Source: a virus
IMG/VR virus record: IMGVR_UViG_3300044614_000397
Coordinates: 21,640 to 85,639 of that record
Length of the DNA: 64,000 nt
Strand: one strand, 5' to 3'
The notes below the pieces were generated by a model. That model was not told the origin of the DNA. It searched no databases and saw nothing but the letters and a program-made list of their open reading frames with translations. The position numbers and the translations under genes are program-made. Positions 1 through 8,722 of the stretch are shown here, piece after piece (within the stretch, counting starts at the first letter, position 1; each line of letters begins with the position of its first letter).

Positions 1-1401
1 AATACAAATAATTATTGGTACGTAGACTCTAGCCAATCAGCTTCATTAAAAGTAGGTGGAAGCACATCTAATTATATTGAGTGGAATGGAACTTCATTTG
101 TTATAGATGGAGATCTCAGAGCTAAAAAAGGTTCATTTAGCGGAAACATAAATATGGCAACTGGTGCATCAGTTTATAGCGGAACAATAAGTGGTAATAC
201 TGTAACGCCTACAGGAGATTCTGGCGGATCTTTAACTGGAGCTGGGTATATACTTAATTCATCTGGACTAACATTTAACTCAGCAACAGTTTCTGGTATA
301 ACAACAATTGCTGCAACAACTGGTTTGTTTACTACAAGAAGTGCAAATATTGGTGGATGGGATGTAGATGCATCTTCAATTAAAAAAACATCTACCAGTG
401 GAACAATATCTCTAGATTCATCTAATGCACAAATTACATTGTCAAGTGCATCTTATACCGCAGGTATTGCAACACCAAATAGCAACGCCGCAAGCGATAT
501 TGTATTCTGGGCTGGTGGAGCAAGAAGCACGGCTGCTAATTTTTACGTTCAAGCAAATGGAACTGTAGTAATGAAGTCTGCAGTAATTACTGGATATGCC
601 TCATCAGGTGATATTCCAGATGTTTCTCAATTTATTACAGCAGGACAAGTTAACACAAATGTAACAAGCATAAGCGGGGGAAAAATAACTTCAGGCATTA
701 TTAAGGGTGGAACGCATACTGGAACTGCGGATGGGTCTAATTTTTCAAGTTCTGGCCTAGCCATTAATTTAGATACTGGAGGAATATCCGCAAAGAACTT
801 TAGACTTACTTCTGGCGGAGATGCATTCTTTAATGGAACAGTATTTGCTGGTATATCTATTTCTTCCTCAAGCATAACTGGTACAAGTATTGGCGCATCA
901 ACAATTACTGTTTCTGATACATTTTCATCATCTGGATTAACTATAGCAAGCGATTCAGATTTAGCTGAAACAACTGATAGCACAAGTGGGTCTGCAATCA
1001 CTGTAACAGGAAATACAAACTTTACTCCAACAGTAACAATAGCAAGTGGAAAAATTAGCTCAGATTCAATGTTAAGACTAGAAAGTACTACATCATCTGG
1101 ATACACAGAGATTCTTGCTGGAGGAACACAATCTGCCATGTTCTCTAATACAAAGTCTTCCCTTAAATTTACAGAAGGTCTATATCTTGGAAATTCTACC
1201 AACAGTGTTGGTGGAACATCTACAGTTCCATCAGGACCATACGTAACAGTAGATGCAAGAATGAGATTAAGAAAAGGCGCTCCGTTGTTATATCCAGGAG
1301 GAACAGCTGGAGCTTACGTAAGAAATATTTATATTAAATCAACAACTTCCGCCCCTGCTACAACAACAGGGCACGTCGGCGATATCTTTATAACTTATTA
1401 G
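1..1401 (+). CDS. Tail tip/fibre protein, C-terminal part (5' truncated by window)
   Basis: The reading frame is open from base 1, so the gene starts upstream of the window; the ATG at 154 is internal. The visible 466 residues are Ser/Thr/Gly/Asn-rich and low in charge. They contain phrases such as IEWNGTSFVIDGDLRA and ANIGGWDVDASSI, which are typical of the C-terminal shaft of phage host-specificity (gpJ-like) and tail-fibre proteins. The gene is followed after 8 bases by another very large tail-like gene, consistent with the end of a tail operon. The role in adsorption is inferred from composition and position. Confidence 0.75.
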   Translation, partial: NTNNYWYVDSSQSASLKVGGSTSNYIEWNGTSFVIDGDLRAKKGSFSGNINMATGASVYSGTISGNTVTPTGDSGGSLTGAGYILNSSGLTFNSATVSGITTIAATTGLFTTRSANIGGWDVDASSIKKTSTSGTISLDSSNAQITLSSASYTAGIATPNSNAASDIVFWAGGARSTAANFYVQANGTVVMKSAVITGYASSGDIPDVSQFITAGQVNTNVTSISGGKITSGIIKGGTHTGTADGSNFSSSGLAINLDTGGISAKNFRLTSGGDAFFNGTVFAGISISSSSITGTSIGASTITVSDTFSSSGLTIASDSDLAETTDSTSGSAITVTGNTNFTPTVTIASGKISSDSMLRLESTTSSGYTEILAGGTQSAMFSNTKSSLKFTEGLYLGNSTNSVGGTSTVPSGPYVTVDARMRLRKGAPLLYPGGTAGAYVRNIYIKSTTSAPATTTGHVGDIFITY

Positions 1402-1409
1402 GAATAGTC

Positions 1410-4400
1410 ATGCCAATTAGAGTAAAAACTGGAACCTCCACATGGTCAGCAATTAAAAAAATATATGCTAAAACCAGTACTGGTAGCGGTGGATGGAAAA
1501 CTGCAACCAAGGTGTTTGCAAAATTAACAACTGGCTGGATTCAAGTTTGGCCAGGAGATGCTCCATCACCTAGCTTAACAGATCCTATCGACATAAGAAC
1601 TGGTGGATACAATGGCACTAGGGCAACAAGTCCGCAATTTATTAATACAGTCTTATATGGAAACGATGGAACCATAAATGGAACACAGCCAATTACCGTA
1701 AATTCAAGAAGAATGAAAATTTCTGAGGATAATACTGGAAATACAGATAGATATCAACTAGAGACAACAGATATTTATAATCTAACAAACAACAGCGAAA
1801 CAGACATTGGATTCAAAAGATTTATGGCTGACGGATGGTGGTTATTCTATGAGCTTGTTGCTTCTAATACAGACTCTCCCTATCCTCCAGGAACAACATT
1901 GTATTCTCCACCAATTAAAATTATTAGACAGCAGCCAACCGTAACCTCTTCTACTCTTTCAGAAAATTATAGTTCTGGAAGCGCCCAGCTTACCTTAGAT
2001 TTTGTGATAAATGATTCTTGGTTTAAAGCAGCGGATCTGTCAAGGTCATATGTTAAATGGTGGCGCAATACATCAAAGTCCCCTGGTGGAACAGATTTAA
2101 AAACAACATACTTGGACTCCTTTGCTTTTCCTCAACTAATTGACGATACAAGAAGCGGATCACAGTATAGCGAATACAATGGAACTGGAACTACAATTAC
2201 TGGCACTGACTTTTATACTGAATCAGGTGGAATTGCAGCTGGTAACTATATAATTGCAGAGATAGTTCTTGTGAATTCATACACAGATCATCCAGGCAAC
2301 TCTCCAGTTAGTTCTTTTAAGTCTACTGGAAGTGTTGCAACAATTACATCTGTTACAGTTACCGATATAAATGGCAACAGTATCCTTGACAATCAATCTA
2401 GCCAAAGAGTAATTGCTGATGGAGTTATGGTGTGGACGGCAAACGTAATCGATGTTAGCCCCACTACACACTATCTTTTAGAGCCTAGATTTTATCGCAA
2501 TGACATAACAACAGAAAATAGATATCATAGATGGGATACTTTAGCTCAACAAAGCACATCAACTGATAGCGGAGGATTTCCTGTAGATTTAACACCATAT
2601 TCAATTACACCAAATGGCAGCGGTGGAGCAACTGTTGTCTGGAGGGAATGGATAGATGCTGGTCTATTTGGAATAGCTGGTCCAACTTACAATACTGGCG
2701 TAGCAAGATGGACATTAGAATTTAGATTAAGTGCAAGAGCTTCATCTACTTCATCTAACGCATCTGCAAGCTATTTTACTGGTAATATTCCAAGCATAGG
2801 GGCTTACCCATTTGGCATAGATCTTCCAGGAATGATTGATATTGCCCCATCTTCTGCAATGACTCTAAATGTTACATCTACAACTCCTAGCACAGGAAAT
2901 TCAATTACTTTTTCTGGATCAACAGTAGGCTATCCAACAACTACATATGCATCATATCCAAAAAGATACAAGATAGATTTTGGTGATAATACAGATAGCG
3001 GATGGAATTATTTTTCAACTGGAACTAGCAATCCAGGTTTTTCTGGTATAACAAAAACTTATAATACAGTTGGAACATATACTGCAACTCTGCTATGGGA
3101 ACCTCAAGGAGATCCTGCAAGAAGTACTAGGAATAGAGTAATCACTGTTTCTCCACCATTATCTGCACCAACTCCAACTGGAGTTGTATGGAATGGCACA
3201 TCTTTTGTTTTATCTTATACTGGTGGATCTGGCCCGTGGTTTCAATCTTGGTATAGAGTTGATAACACAACGTATCCTTCCGACGGCACTGGCTATGATC
3301 CTGGCAGTGAAACGCAAAATACTACTACTATAACATACACACCTGGTTTTACACCAACGCCTGGATCAACATATTATTTCTGGGTTAGATCTGCAAAGAC
3401 TTCTACGGCAAATACATCTGGATCTGATGTAAGCTCATACAGCACAACTAGAGTTCAAGTTACAATACCAGCAGTTGCAACCGCACCTACTTCAGTGACC
3501 GCATCAAATAATGGTAGCTCAACAACACTTACTGCATCTTGGTCTGGCGCAACAAACGCAGCATATTATAGAATTTATTGGAGCAGTAGCGCTACAGCGC
3601 CAACAAGCCCAGCTACAGTTTTTGATGAAGAAAAAACTGTGAATGGAAGCACTATAACAGCATCTTCTGGTTCTTGGGCATGGGGACCTGGAGACCCAGA
3701 TAAAAATGGAAACACTCCAGCATTTGGTGGCAACTACTACTTTTATGTATCTGCTTCCGCAAACGGTACAACATGGACTCCTTATGTTAGAACTTCTGGT
3801 ATAACTAATTTAGCTTTATTTCCTCCCACATCAGTTTCTGTAACTCCAGGCCCACAAGGTGGAGCAGTTACTGCTACATTCTCTGGAGGATCTGGACCAA
3901 ATTATCAGATGTATTGGATATCATCAGCAAATGCACCAACAGGACAGGTCACACCAGATGCAACTGGTTCTTCTAGTCCATTAACAGATTTTACTGGTCC
4001 AGGTGGTACAACAACAACCTATATGTATATTAGATCAGTTGTATCATTGGGTGACACATCTGCAGGAGCTTCAGCTACAGCAAGTGCTTGGAGTGCTGGA
4101 GTCCCATTTAATATGACCTCAACTGAAGTATCACAAAACAGCGCTCCAACAGTTAGAGCTACTAATACATTTTCAACATCTATTGTTAAGTATCTTGATA
4201 GCATTACTTGGACAACTGGTACATATACTAATGCTCAATCTATAACATCAGTATTGCTTTACTCTACAGTCACATCAAACTTGGTGGCCCCAGGAGGTAA
4301 CACGCTATCATCATTTAGAACAGCTAATCCATATGCAATAGTTCCTGCTGATCCCGCTGGAACCCCTTACGTGTTTGCAGTAAGGGATACAGTTGTCGGA

Positions 4401-5252
4401 ACAAATGGAACAACTTATTATTTTTATAGTGGTCAAATTACTTCTGCAAATGCTGATGCAGTAGCGTTTTCATATGGTACAGCAACGTCAGCTGCTGGAG
4501 GATGGACAGCTTCTGTAAACTCTGGAGCACAAACTGGCGCTACTTATTCATATGTGTCTGCAACTGCTGGGTCTGGATCGGTTAATTCTACAACTGGTGC
4601 AGTTACTGCCTCTGGATTAGGATCTAACGCACCTTCTACAATTACTGTCAATAAAGCTGTTAGCGGATACAATACGGCTTCAACAACAGCTAGTGGAATT
4701 TCTTCTACGGTTGCTAGCTTTAACCTTAACTACAACGCAAATGGCGGAACTGGAACCATGACTCCAACAACTGGAAACGGAAACGTTACCGTTAAGTCAA
4801 ATGGATTTTCAAGAACAAACTGTAACTTTGCAGGCTGGAATACAAATGCTGCAGGAACTGGAACTAACTACGCAGCAGGCAGCACATTTAACTTAACAGC
4901 AGAATCTACCTTATACGCAAGATGGACTGCTGTTGCAAACTCTGCTACTGCTCCTACTGGATTTAAATTTGATGGTAACAATTTGCCTACATCTGGAAGA
5001 AAGAGATGGTCTTGGACTGGGCCTGGAACTGTTACTGGAGGAACTGCTACTGGATTTAGAGTTCAAATAAGCTCAACAAGCTCTACCTCTGGATTTTCAA
5101 CAGTTGCAGAATCACCACTTTCAATTGGAGCAAGAAATTACAGCGTTGCTGTTAGCCCAGTAACATCCCCAAGATGGCTAAGAGTTGCAATGGTATATAC
5201 TGATGGACTAGGAAACACCGTAAACAGCCCTACATTTACGGCTGCATTATAA
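1410..5252 (+). CDS. Large tail fibre/adhesin with PKD, Fn3-like and InlB-type repeats
   Basis: This 1280-residue protein starts MPIRVKTGTSTWSAIKKIY, a start common to phage tail proteins that sit at the distal tip. A PKD-like segment (YKIDFGDNTDSGW) lies near residue 525. Several fibronectin-type-III-like beta domains follow (segments such as YYFWVRSAKTS and YYRIYWSSSATAP). Near residue 1105-1175 is a Listeria/Bacteroides-type repeat (YNANGGTGTM ... CNFAGWNTNAAGTGTNY ... LYARW), as in internalin B-repeats. These domains bind surfaces or sugars in other proteins, so a receptor-binding or adhesion role is likely. It lies 8 bases after the preceding tail gene, in the same operon. Confidence 0.8.
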   Translation: MPIRVKTGTSTWSAIKKIYAKTSTGSGGWKTATKVFAKLTTGWIQVWPGDAPSPSLTDPIDIRTGGYNGTRATSPQFINTVLYGNDGTINGTQPITVNSRRMKISEDNTGNTDRYQLETTDIYNLTNNSETDIGFKRFMADGWWLFYELVASNTDSPYPPGTTLYSPPIKIIRQQPTVTSSTLSENYSSGSAQLTLDFVINDSWFKAADLSRSYVKWWRNTSKSPGGTDLKTTYLDSFAFPQLIDDTRSGSQYSEYNGTGTTITGTDFYTESGGIAAGNYIIAEIVLVNSYTDHPGNSPVSSFKSTGSVATITSVTVTDINGNSILDNQSSQRVIADGVMVWTANVIDVSPTTHYLLEPRFYRNDITTENRYHRWDTLAQQSTSTDSGGFPVDLTPYSITPNGSGGATVVWREWIDAGLFGIAGPTYNTGVARWTLEFRLSARASSTSSNASASYFTGNIPSIGAYPFGIDLPGMIDIAPSSAMTLNVTSTTPSTGNSITFSGSTVGYPTTTYASYPKRYKIDFGDNTDSGWNYFSTGTSNPGFSGITKTYNTVGTYTATLLWEPQGDPARSTRNRVITVSPPLSAPTPTGVVWNGTSFVLSYTGGSGPWFQSWYRVDNTTYPSDGTGYDPGSETQNTTTITYTPGFTPTPGSTYYFWVRSAKTSTANTSGSDVSSYSTTRVQVTIPAVATAPTSVTASNNGSSTTLTASWSGATNAAYYRIYWSSSATAPTSPATVFDEEKTVNGSTITASSGSWAWGPGDPDKNGNTPAFGGNYYFYVSASANGTTWTPYVRTSGITNLALFPPTSVSVTPGPQGGAVTATFSGGSGPNYQMYWISSANAPTGQVTPDATGSSSPLTDFTGPGGTTTTYMYIRSVVSLGDTSAGASATASAWSAGVPFNMTSTEVSQNSAPTVRATNTFSTSIVKYLDSITWTTGTYTNAQSITSVLLYSTVTSNLVAPGGNTLSSFRTANPYAIVPADPAGTPYVFAVRDTVVGTNGTTYYFYSGQITSANADAVAFSYGTATSAAGGWTASVNSGAQTGATYSYVSATAGSGSVNSTTGAVTASGLGSNAPSTITVNKAVSGYNTASTTASGISSTVASFNLNYNANGGTGTMTPTTGNGNVTVKSNGFSRTNCNFAGWNTNAAGTGTNYAAGSTFNLTAESTLYARWTAVANSATAPTGFKFDGNNLPTSGRKRWSWTGPGTVTGGTATGFRVQISSTSSTSGFSTVAESPLSIGARNYSVAVSPVTSPRWLRVAMVYTDGLGNTVNSPTFTAAL

Positions 5253-5261
5253 GGAGAAAAT

Positions 5262-5474
5262 ATGATAAGCAAGGAAGATAAAATACAAATTATCAATAGT
5301 AAGATAAGTATACTTGAGGGAGTTATTTATAATTTAGATATAGAGCTGGCAGCAGAGTCTGCCAAATCTAATCCAAATAATGAACACATTCAAAATGTAC
5401 TGTCTGAAAAAAATGATAATTTAATGGCTTTAAATGCCATCAATCAACTCCTAGACATTGAAGTCTCGGAATGA
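5262..5474 (+). CDS. Small coiled-coil protein, tandem paralogue 1
   Basis: This 70-residue, heptad-rich helical protein is preceded by an AAGGAG Shine-Dalgarno. Its layout (N-terminal x-K/N-E-D/E-K-x-x-I, then two helices and an NDNLMAL tail) parallels the next gene, so the two look like an old tandem duplication. Position directly after a large tail fibre suggests a fibre-assembly chaperone or virion accessory, but nothing in the sequence proves it. Confidence 0.6.
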   Translation: MISKEDKIQIINSKISILEGVIYNLDIELAAESAKSNPNNEHIQNVLSEKNDNLMALNAINQLLDIEVSE

Positions 5475-5480
5475 TATAAT
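5452..5480 (+). promoter_or_regulatory. Promoter, TAGACA-N17-TATAAT with extended -10
   Basis: TAGACA (5452-5457) lies 17 bases upstream of TATAAT (5475-5480), which is preceded by TGA (extended -10). It overlaps the end of the upstream gene and would feed the gene at 5497, which has a GGAGG Shine-Dalgarno. Confidence 0.55.
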
Positions 5481-5496
5481 ATGAAAGGAGGAAAAA

Positions 5497-5724
5497 ATGA
5501 CAATCGAACTAACAAATGAAGAGAAGCTAGGACTAGTAGCACAGCACATAAAGTCTGTAGACTATAGCATATATGGACTCCAGCTTGACTTACTAGAATT
5601 GCAAGCAGTGCCAAATGCAGATGCTTCGCAAGTTTCTAACATAAATTCTAGAATTACTCTATTGAATACAAAAAGAGCAGCACTAGTTGAAGAAAAGGAT
5701 TCTTTGACTGTAATTACCGAATAG
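5497..5724 (+). CDS. Small coiled-coil protein, tandem paralogue 2
   Basis: This 75-residue helical protein starts after AAAGGAGGAAAAA. It shares length, predicted two-helix pattern and the N-terminal NEEK segment with the gene at 5262. No enzyme motif is visible. It is probably a virion or tail-assembly accessory protein, by position. Confidence 0.6.
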   Translation: MTIELTNEEKLGLVAQHIKSVDYSIYGLQLDLLELQAVPNADASQVSNINSRITLLNTKRAALVEEKDSLTVITE

Positions 5725-5731
5725 GATAACC

Positions 5732-5938
5732 GTGGCAGAAAAAGCAGAACTTGTTATAACAGCGCTACAGCAAAGAATTGGTGAGATAGTTTCAAGTTAT
5801 GAAACTCAGATTGCTATTTTACGTGCAGATTATACACAGCTATTGGAGCAGGTACAAAATGCAAAGAAAGTAGAAGATGATAAATTTGAGGCGGCAGAAG
5901 CCTATTCAGAGCATCTTAGCAATATCACAGCCGACTAA
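5732..5938 (+). CDS. Small coiled-coil protein (GTG start)
   Basis: This 68-residue helical protein starts with GTG just after the preceding stop. It is Gln/Glu/Ala-rich (VITALQQRIGEIVSSYE) and most likely forms a coiled coil. Its last 60 bases overlap the next reading frame. Function unknown; tail-region accessory protein. Confidence 0.55.
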   Translation: MAEKAELVITALQQRIGEIVSSYETQIAILRADYTQLLEQVQNAKKVEDDKFEAAEAYSEHLSNITAD

Positions 5939-6284
5939 TTTCCCCTCAGGTATCGCTGTTAAAACAGATAAAGATACATACTGGATTAAAGATGGCAAAA
6001 GATATAGATTAATTTCGGATAGAGCCGCACAGTCTTGGTGCTTTACTACGGTATTAGCAACTGAATCGGCATTATCAGGGATTAAACTAGTTGGAAAACT
6101 AGGGTTTAGAGACGGCACCTTGATCAAGAATGTCGCAGATGGTAAAATGTATCTAGTATCACAGAATAAACTAAGACACATTATAGACCCAGATTCTTTT
6201 ACTAGATACGGTCTAGATAGATCAAAAATGATTGAGGTTTCCGAAAAAGAAATTTCAGCACACGATTTAGGAGAAAAACTTTAA
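5877..6284 (+). CDS. Tail-region beta-strand repeat protein (YWIKDGKRYRL type)
   Basis: Residues 30-75 and 85-120 form two copies of a pattern: a hydrophobic Tyr/Trp, then DGK, Arg or Met, and an aliphatic stretch (DTYWIKDGKRYRLI; NVADGKMYLVSQNKLRHI). Similar repeats occur in surface and virion proteins. The ATG at 5877 overlaps the previous gene by 62 bases, and a later non-ATG start is possible because the overlap part is poor. The stop overlaps the next ATG (TTTAATGG). Confidence 0.6.
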   Translation: MINLRRQKPIQSILAISQPTNFPSGIAVKTDKDTYWIKDGKRYRLISDRAAQSWCFTTVLATESALSGIKLVGKLGFRDGTLIKNVADGKMYLVSQNKLRHIIDPDSFTRYGLDRSKMIEVSEKEISAHDLGEKL

Positions 6285-6706
6285 TGGCAGCATTTGATGA
6301 CGGCACACCTTTAGACGCAGCTGCATTACAAGATCTAGAAAGACGTCTAGTAGAAATAAGAGCAAGTATTCCAAAAGTGGGTTCTACTTCTACTGGAAAT
6401 TCACCTGGAAATCTAGAAAATAAAACAGTTTCGGCAAGCCAAATATTAGGCGGGCTTCACACAGGAGTCACATTGGTTCCAGGAAAAGCAACTCCTTTTA
6501 CAATCAATTTTAAAACTACTTTACAATCAAATCCAAAATCAGTTATAATAACTCCAGTAAGAACTGCAGACATCCCAAGCGTATTTAGCTTTGCAATAGA
6601 CAGCAAGACATTGGGTCCGACTGGAGTTTCTGGAAATGCTTACTTAAACTCATCAGCAAAGGCATCATTTACAATAGGATTTTATTGGATGGTAATTTGC
6701 CACTAG
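6284..6706 (+). CDS. Putative minor structural protein
   Basis: This 140-residue protein has an N-terminal helix (PLDAAALQDLERRLVEI) and a C-terminal beta-rich half ending in FTIGFYWMVICH, typical of small phage appendage proteins that cap fibres. It is coupled to the preceding gene and is the last gene before a terminator. No defined family recognised. Confidence 0.55.
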   Translation: MAAFDDGTPLDAAALQDLERRLVEIRASIPKVGSTSTGNSPGNLENKTVSASQILGGLHTGVTLVPGKATPFTINFKTTLQSNPKSVIITPVRTADIPSVFSFAIDSKTLGPTGVSGNAYLNSSAKASFTIGFYWMVICH

Positions 6707-6710
6707 CCTA

Positions 6711-6738
6711 TTGACAGGCTGATTTAATATGCTACAAT
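6711..6738 (+). promoter_or_regulatory. Strong promoter TTGACA-N16-TGCTACAAT
   Basis: TTGACA (6711-6716) and TACAAT (6733-6738) are 16 bases apart, and TGC precedes the -10 (extended). Transcription would start near 6745, only about 8 bases before the terminator hairpin at 6753. Confidence 0.75.
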
Positions 6739-6752
6739 TTAGATAATATCAA

Positions 6753-6777
6753 GGTCACGACTCCGTGACCCTTTTTT
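6753..6777 (+). terminator. Rho-independent terminator between promoter and gene
   Basis: GGTCACG (6753-6759) pairs with CGTGACC (6764-6770) and is followed by six T. It can end the tail operon. Because it also lies just inside the transcript from 6711, it could act as an attenuator for the metallophosphoesterase operon. Confidence 0.8.
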
Positions 6778-6792
6778 ACGCAGGGAAGTTAA

Positions 6793-7593
6793 ATGACAAA
6801 CGATTTAAAATGGATGTTGTCATCCGATCAGCAATTCCCTTATCAAGATGATAAGATGATTGCTCTATGGTTTAAAGTTATGAAATGGTTTAAGCCAGAT
6901 GTAGTAGATTATCTTGGGGATACTGACGATCAAGCTTGCTACAGTAAATATACAGAAGGAAGATCTGCAGAGTTTCTTCAGCTTCATAAGGATGACAGTC
7001 GTGATTTAATTGTTCCAATGATGCGTCATGAGGCAAAGGGTGCAAGAGATTTTTATGCAAAGACTCGTGAGATGCTTCCAGATGCACAACTGTTTTCAGC
7101 ATTGGGAAACCACGACATACGTATCTTTGATTACATAGACAAGAAGCTTCCAGATTATGCAAAGGATGTGACCCCAGAATCACTTTGGTCATTGGACTCC
7201 CTAGGCTACGATTATATTTATTATGACTCATTGCCTAAGCGTCGCTTTGGAGACGTGCACGTACACCACGGCATCTCTATTGCAGCAACTGGTTCCGTTC
7301 GCAAGGATATGGAAGATCTTCAGGTGTCTTTAATTAGAGGTCACTCACATAGAATTGCTTCACATATGGTAACATATGAACTAAGAAACAATGGTGAAGG
7401 AGAAACTCTTCGTGGATATGAGATTGGCCATATGTGTGACGAAAAGGGTCCAGGAATGAAGTATACTCAACACCATGATTGGCAGAAGGGCTTTGCTATT
7501 GCACACATTGTCAACGACTACCCTCATATTCAAATGATCCATATTGCTCCAGACTACTCTTGCGTTGTGGACGGAAAGACATTCTCGCTATGA
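6793..7593 (+). CDS. Calcineurin-like metallophosphoesterase
   Basis: This 266-residue protein carries the metallophosphoesterase signature: YLGDTDD near residue 41, SALGNHD near 103, VHHG near 155 and RGHSHR near 179. In this family these residues bind two metal ions for hydrolysis of phosphomono- or phosphodiesters. The SSDQQFPYQD start replaces the usual D-x-H metal motif with D-x-Q, so motif I is weak. It heads the replication operon and starts after a GGGAAGTT leader. A nuclease or nucleotide phosphodiesterase role is inferred. Confidence 0.8.
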   Translation: MTNDLKWMLSSDQQFPYQDDKMIALWFKVMKWFKPDVVDYLGDTDDQACYSKYTEGRSAEFLQLHKDDSRDLIVPMMRHEAKGARDFYAKTREMLPDAQLFSALGNHDIRIFDYIDKKLPDYAKDVTPESLWSLDSLGYDYIYYDSLPKRRFGDVHVHHGISIAATGSVRKDMEDLQVSLIRGHSHRIASHMVTYELRNNGEGETLRGYEIGHMCDEKGPGMKYTQHHDWQKGFAIAHIVNDYPHIQMIHIAPDYSCVVDGKTFSL

Positions 7594-7778
7594 TGAAATG
7601 TCAGAAATGTAGCGGTAGAGTATTTGTAGATAGAGTATTTTCTCAAAAACTACACACAGAACTATTCTGCATTCTTTGCGGTAAGCGATGGATGATTAAC
7701 AAAGAAACAAGTGCATTTGGTAAATGGCTAGAGAAAACCGACAGAGATTACGCAAAAAATTCGTCTATTTCTTCTTAA
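7590..7778 (+). CDS. Zinc-ribbon protein
   Basis: Two CxxC knuckles are visible (CQKCSGR and LFCILCGKRW) in 62 residues, so a zinc ribbon is likely. The ATG overlaps the previous stop (ATGA). A longer reading frame exists upstream but would lie inside the metallophosphoesterase gene. Function unknown; similar small zinc ribbons recur through the genome. Confidence 0.65.
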   Translation: MMKCQKCSGRVFVDRVFSQKLHTELFCILCGKRWMINKETSAFGKWLEKTDRDYAKNSSISS

Positions 7779-8206
7779 ATGGTAAAGTACATAAAGTACT
7801 AAGGCTATCAAGAGCTAAAGACGAAGTCGTTGCTTGGTCCTATGTAGATAAAAAAAGAGTTATGTATTCTTATGCTCAGGTAGATAAAAGTATGGAGAGG
7901 GCGTATACAGTAGTAGAGGCAGGCAAAATTTTAGGCAGGCACAGGGTAACTATAGAGGAGTATATTTTGCAGGGTAAAATTAAACAGCCCCAAAAAGTAT
8001 ATCCAATTAGTAATCCAGAAAGCACCTGGTCTAAATATATGTTAAGTGAATCAGACATTCTGGACATACATCAATTTATTATTGATGCTGGACATATTAG
8101 AGATTTACCTTCAAGATCAGAATTGCAGGCTATTCTCAAACACAATTTAATATTGTATACTAAGACAGAAGACGGAAAATTTGTACCTGTATGGAAGGCG
8201 GAGTAA
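7724..8206 (+). CDS. Helix-turn-helix protein, MerR/excisionase-like
   Basis: In this 160-residue basic protein the centre reads YTVVEAGKILGRHRVTIEEYI. This matches the winged helix-turn-helix start of MerR/Xis-type proteins (TxxEAAxxLGxxxxTIxxYI). The N-terminal 55 residues are a separate beta-rich part. A DNA-binding role is likely, its target unknown. It overlaps the gene before it by 55 bases. Confidence 0.6.
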   Translation: MARENRQRLRKKFVYFFLNGKVHKVLRLSRAKDEVVAWSYVDKKRVMYSYAQVDKSMERAYTVVEAGKILGRHRVTIEEYILQGKIKQPQKVYPISNPESTWSKYMLSESDILDIHQFIIDAGHIRDLPSRSELQAILKHNLILYTKTEDGKFVPVWKAE

Positions 8207-8412
8207 TGTCAGAGACAAGAGTAAAGGTGGACCTATCGTTCACACGCAATCTAGGAAACTACGAGAGCATTAAAATTGGTATAGGCATAGAAGATAATGT
8301 TCGTAGTGGAGAGAACGTAGATACTGCTACAGAAAGAGTCTATGCTTTTGTCGAAAACAAGCTTATCGAAAAGACTCGTGAAGTAGAAGAAGAGCTAAAA
8401 CGTGCCAAATGA
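8206..8412 (+). CDS. Conserved small protein of the replication operon
   Basis: This 68-residue protein starts at the ATG of TAATG (MSETRVKVDLSF) after GGCGGAG. An earlier in-frame ATG at 8191 lies inside the upstream gene and is less likely. The layout is beta strands and then a charged C-terminal helix (VEEELKRAK). No family recognised. Confidence 0.55.
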   Translation: MSETRVKVDLSFTRNLGNYESIKIGIGIEDNVRSGENVDTATERVYAFVENKLIEKTREVEEELKRAK

Positions 8413-8722
8413 GAAACAACCATATGTGTTGATTGGTTTATACGAGTCTCTTTACTTAGAAAAGTATGGCAGAAAACCACGGCTAAATAAGTTTCGTGAG
8501 AAGTGGGCTATGCAGGATGTAATAGATAGCGTAGGATTTGATAGAGCCAGAGATCTTTTGGTATACTATTTTAAAACTAACAAGTCTGGGCACCCACTTA
8601 GTTTCTTTTTCTACAACTTTGATAAGATTGATTACTTAAAGTCAGAGCGTGAGAAGGATGAAAAGCATCGTCGATTGCTATTACAGGCAACGAAAGAATT
8701 AGTAGAGGGCGGAAGCGAATGA
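8402..8722 (+). CDS. Protein upstream of the helicase, possible helicase loader (GTG start)
   Basis: This 106-residue basic helical protein starts with GTG inside the preceding gene and ends 4 bases into the helicase gene. Its position and size fit a loader or accessory of the replicative helicase, which is the usual gene order in large phages. No diagnostic motif is seen, so the role is a guess from context. Confidence 0.45.
   Translation: MPNEKQPYVLIGLYESLYLEKYGRKPRLNKFREKWAMQDVIDSVGFDRARDLLVYYFKTNKSGHPLSFFFYNFDKIDYLKSEREKDEKHRRLLLQATKELVEGGSE

Noticed and set aside
627-1202. Long antisense frames over tail, PA14 and surface genes (for example also 38526-39044)
   Set aside because: They mirror repetitive Thr/Ala/Ser codons of the real genes on the other strand and lack start signals.
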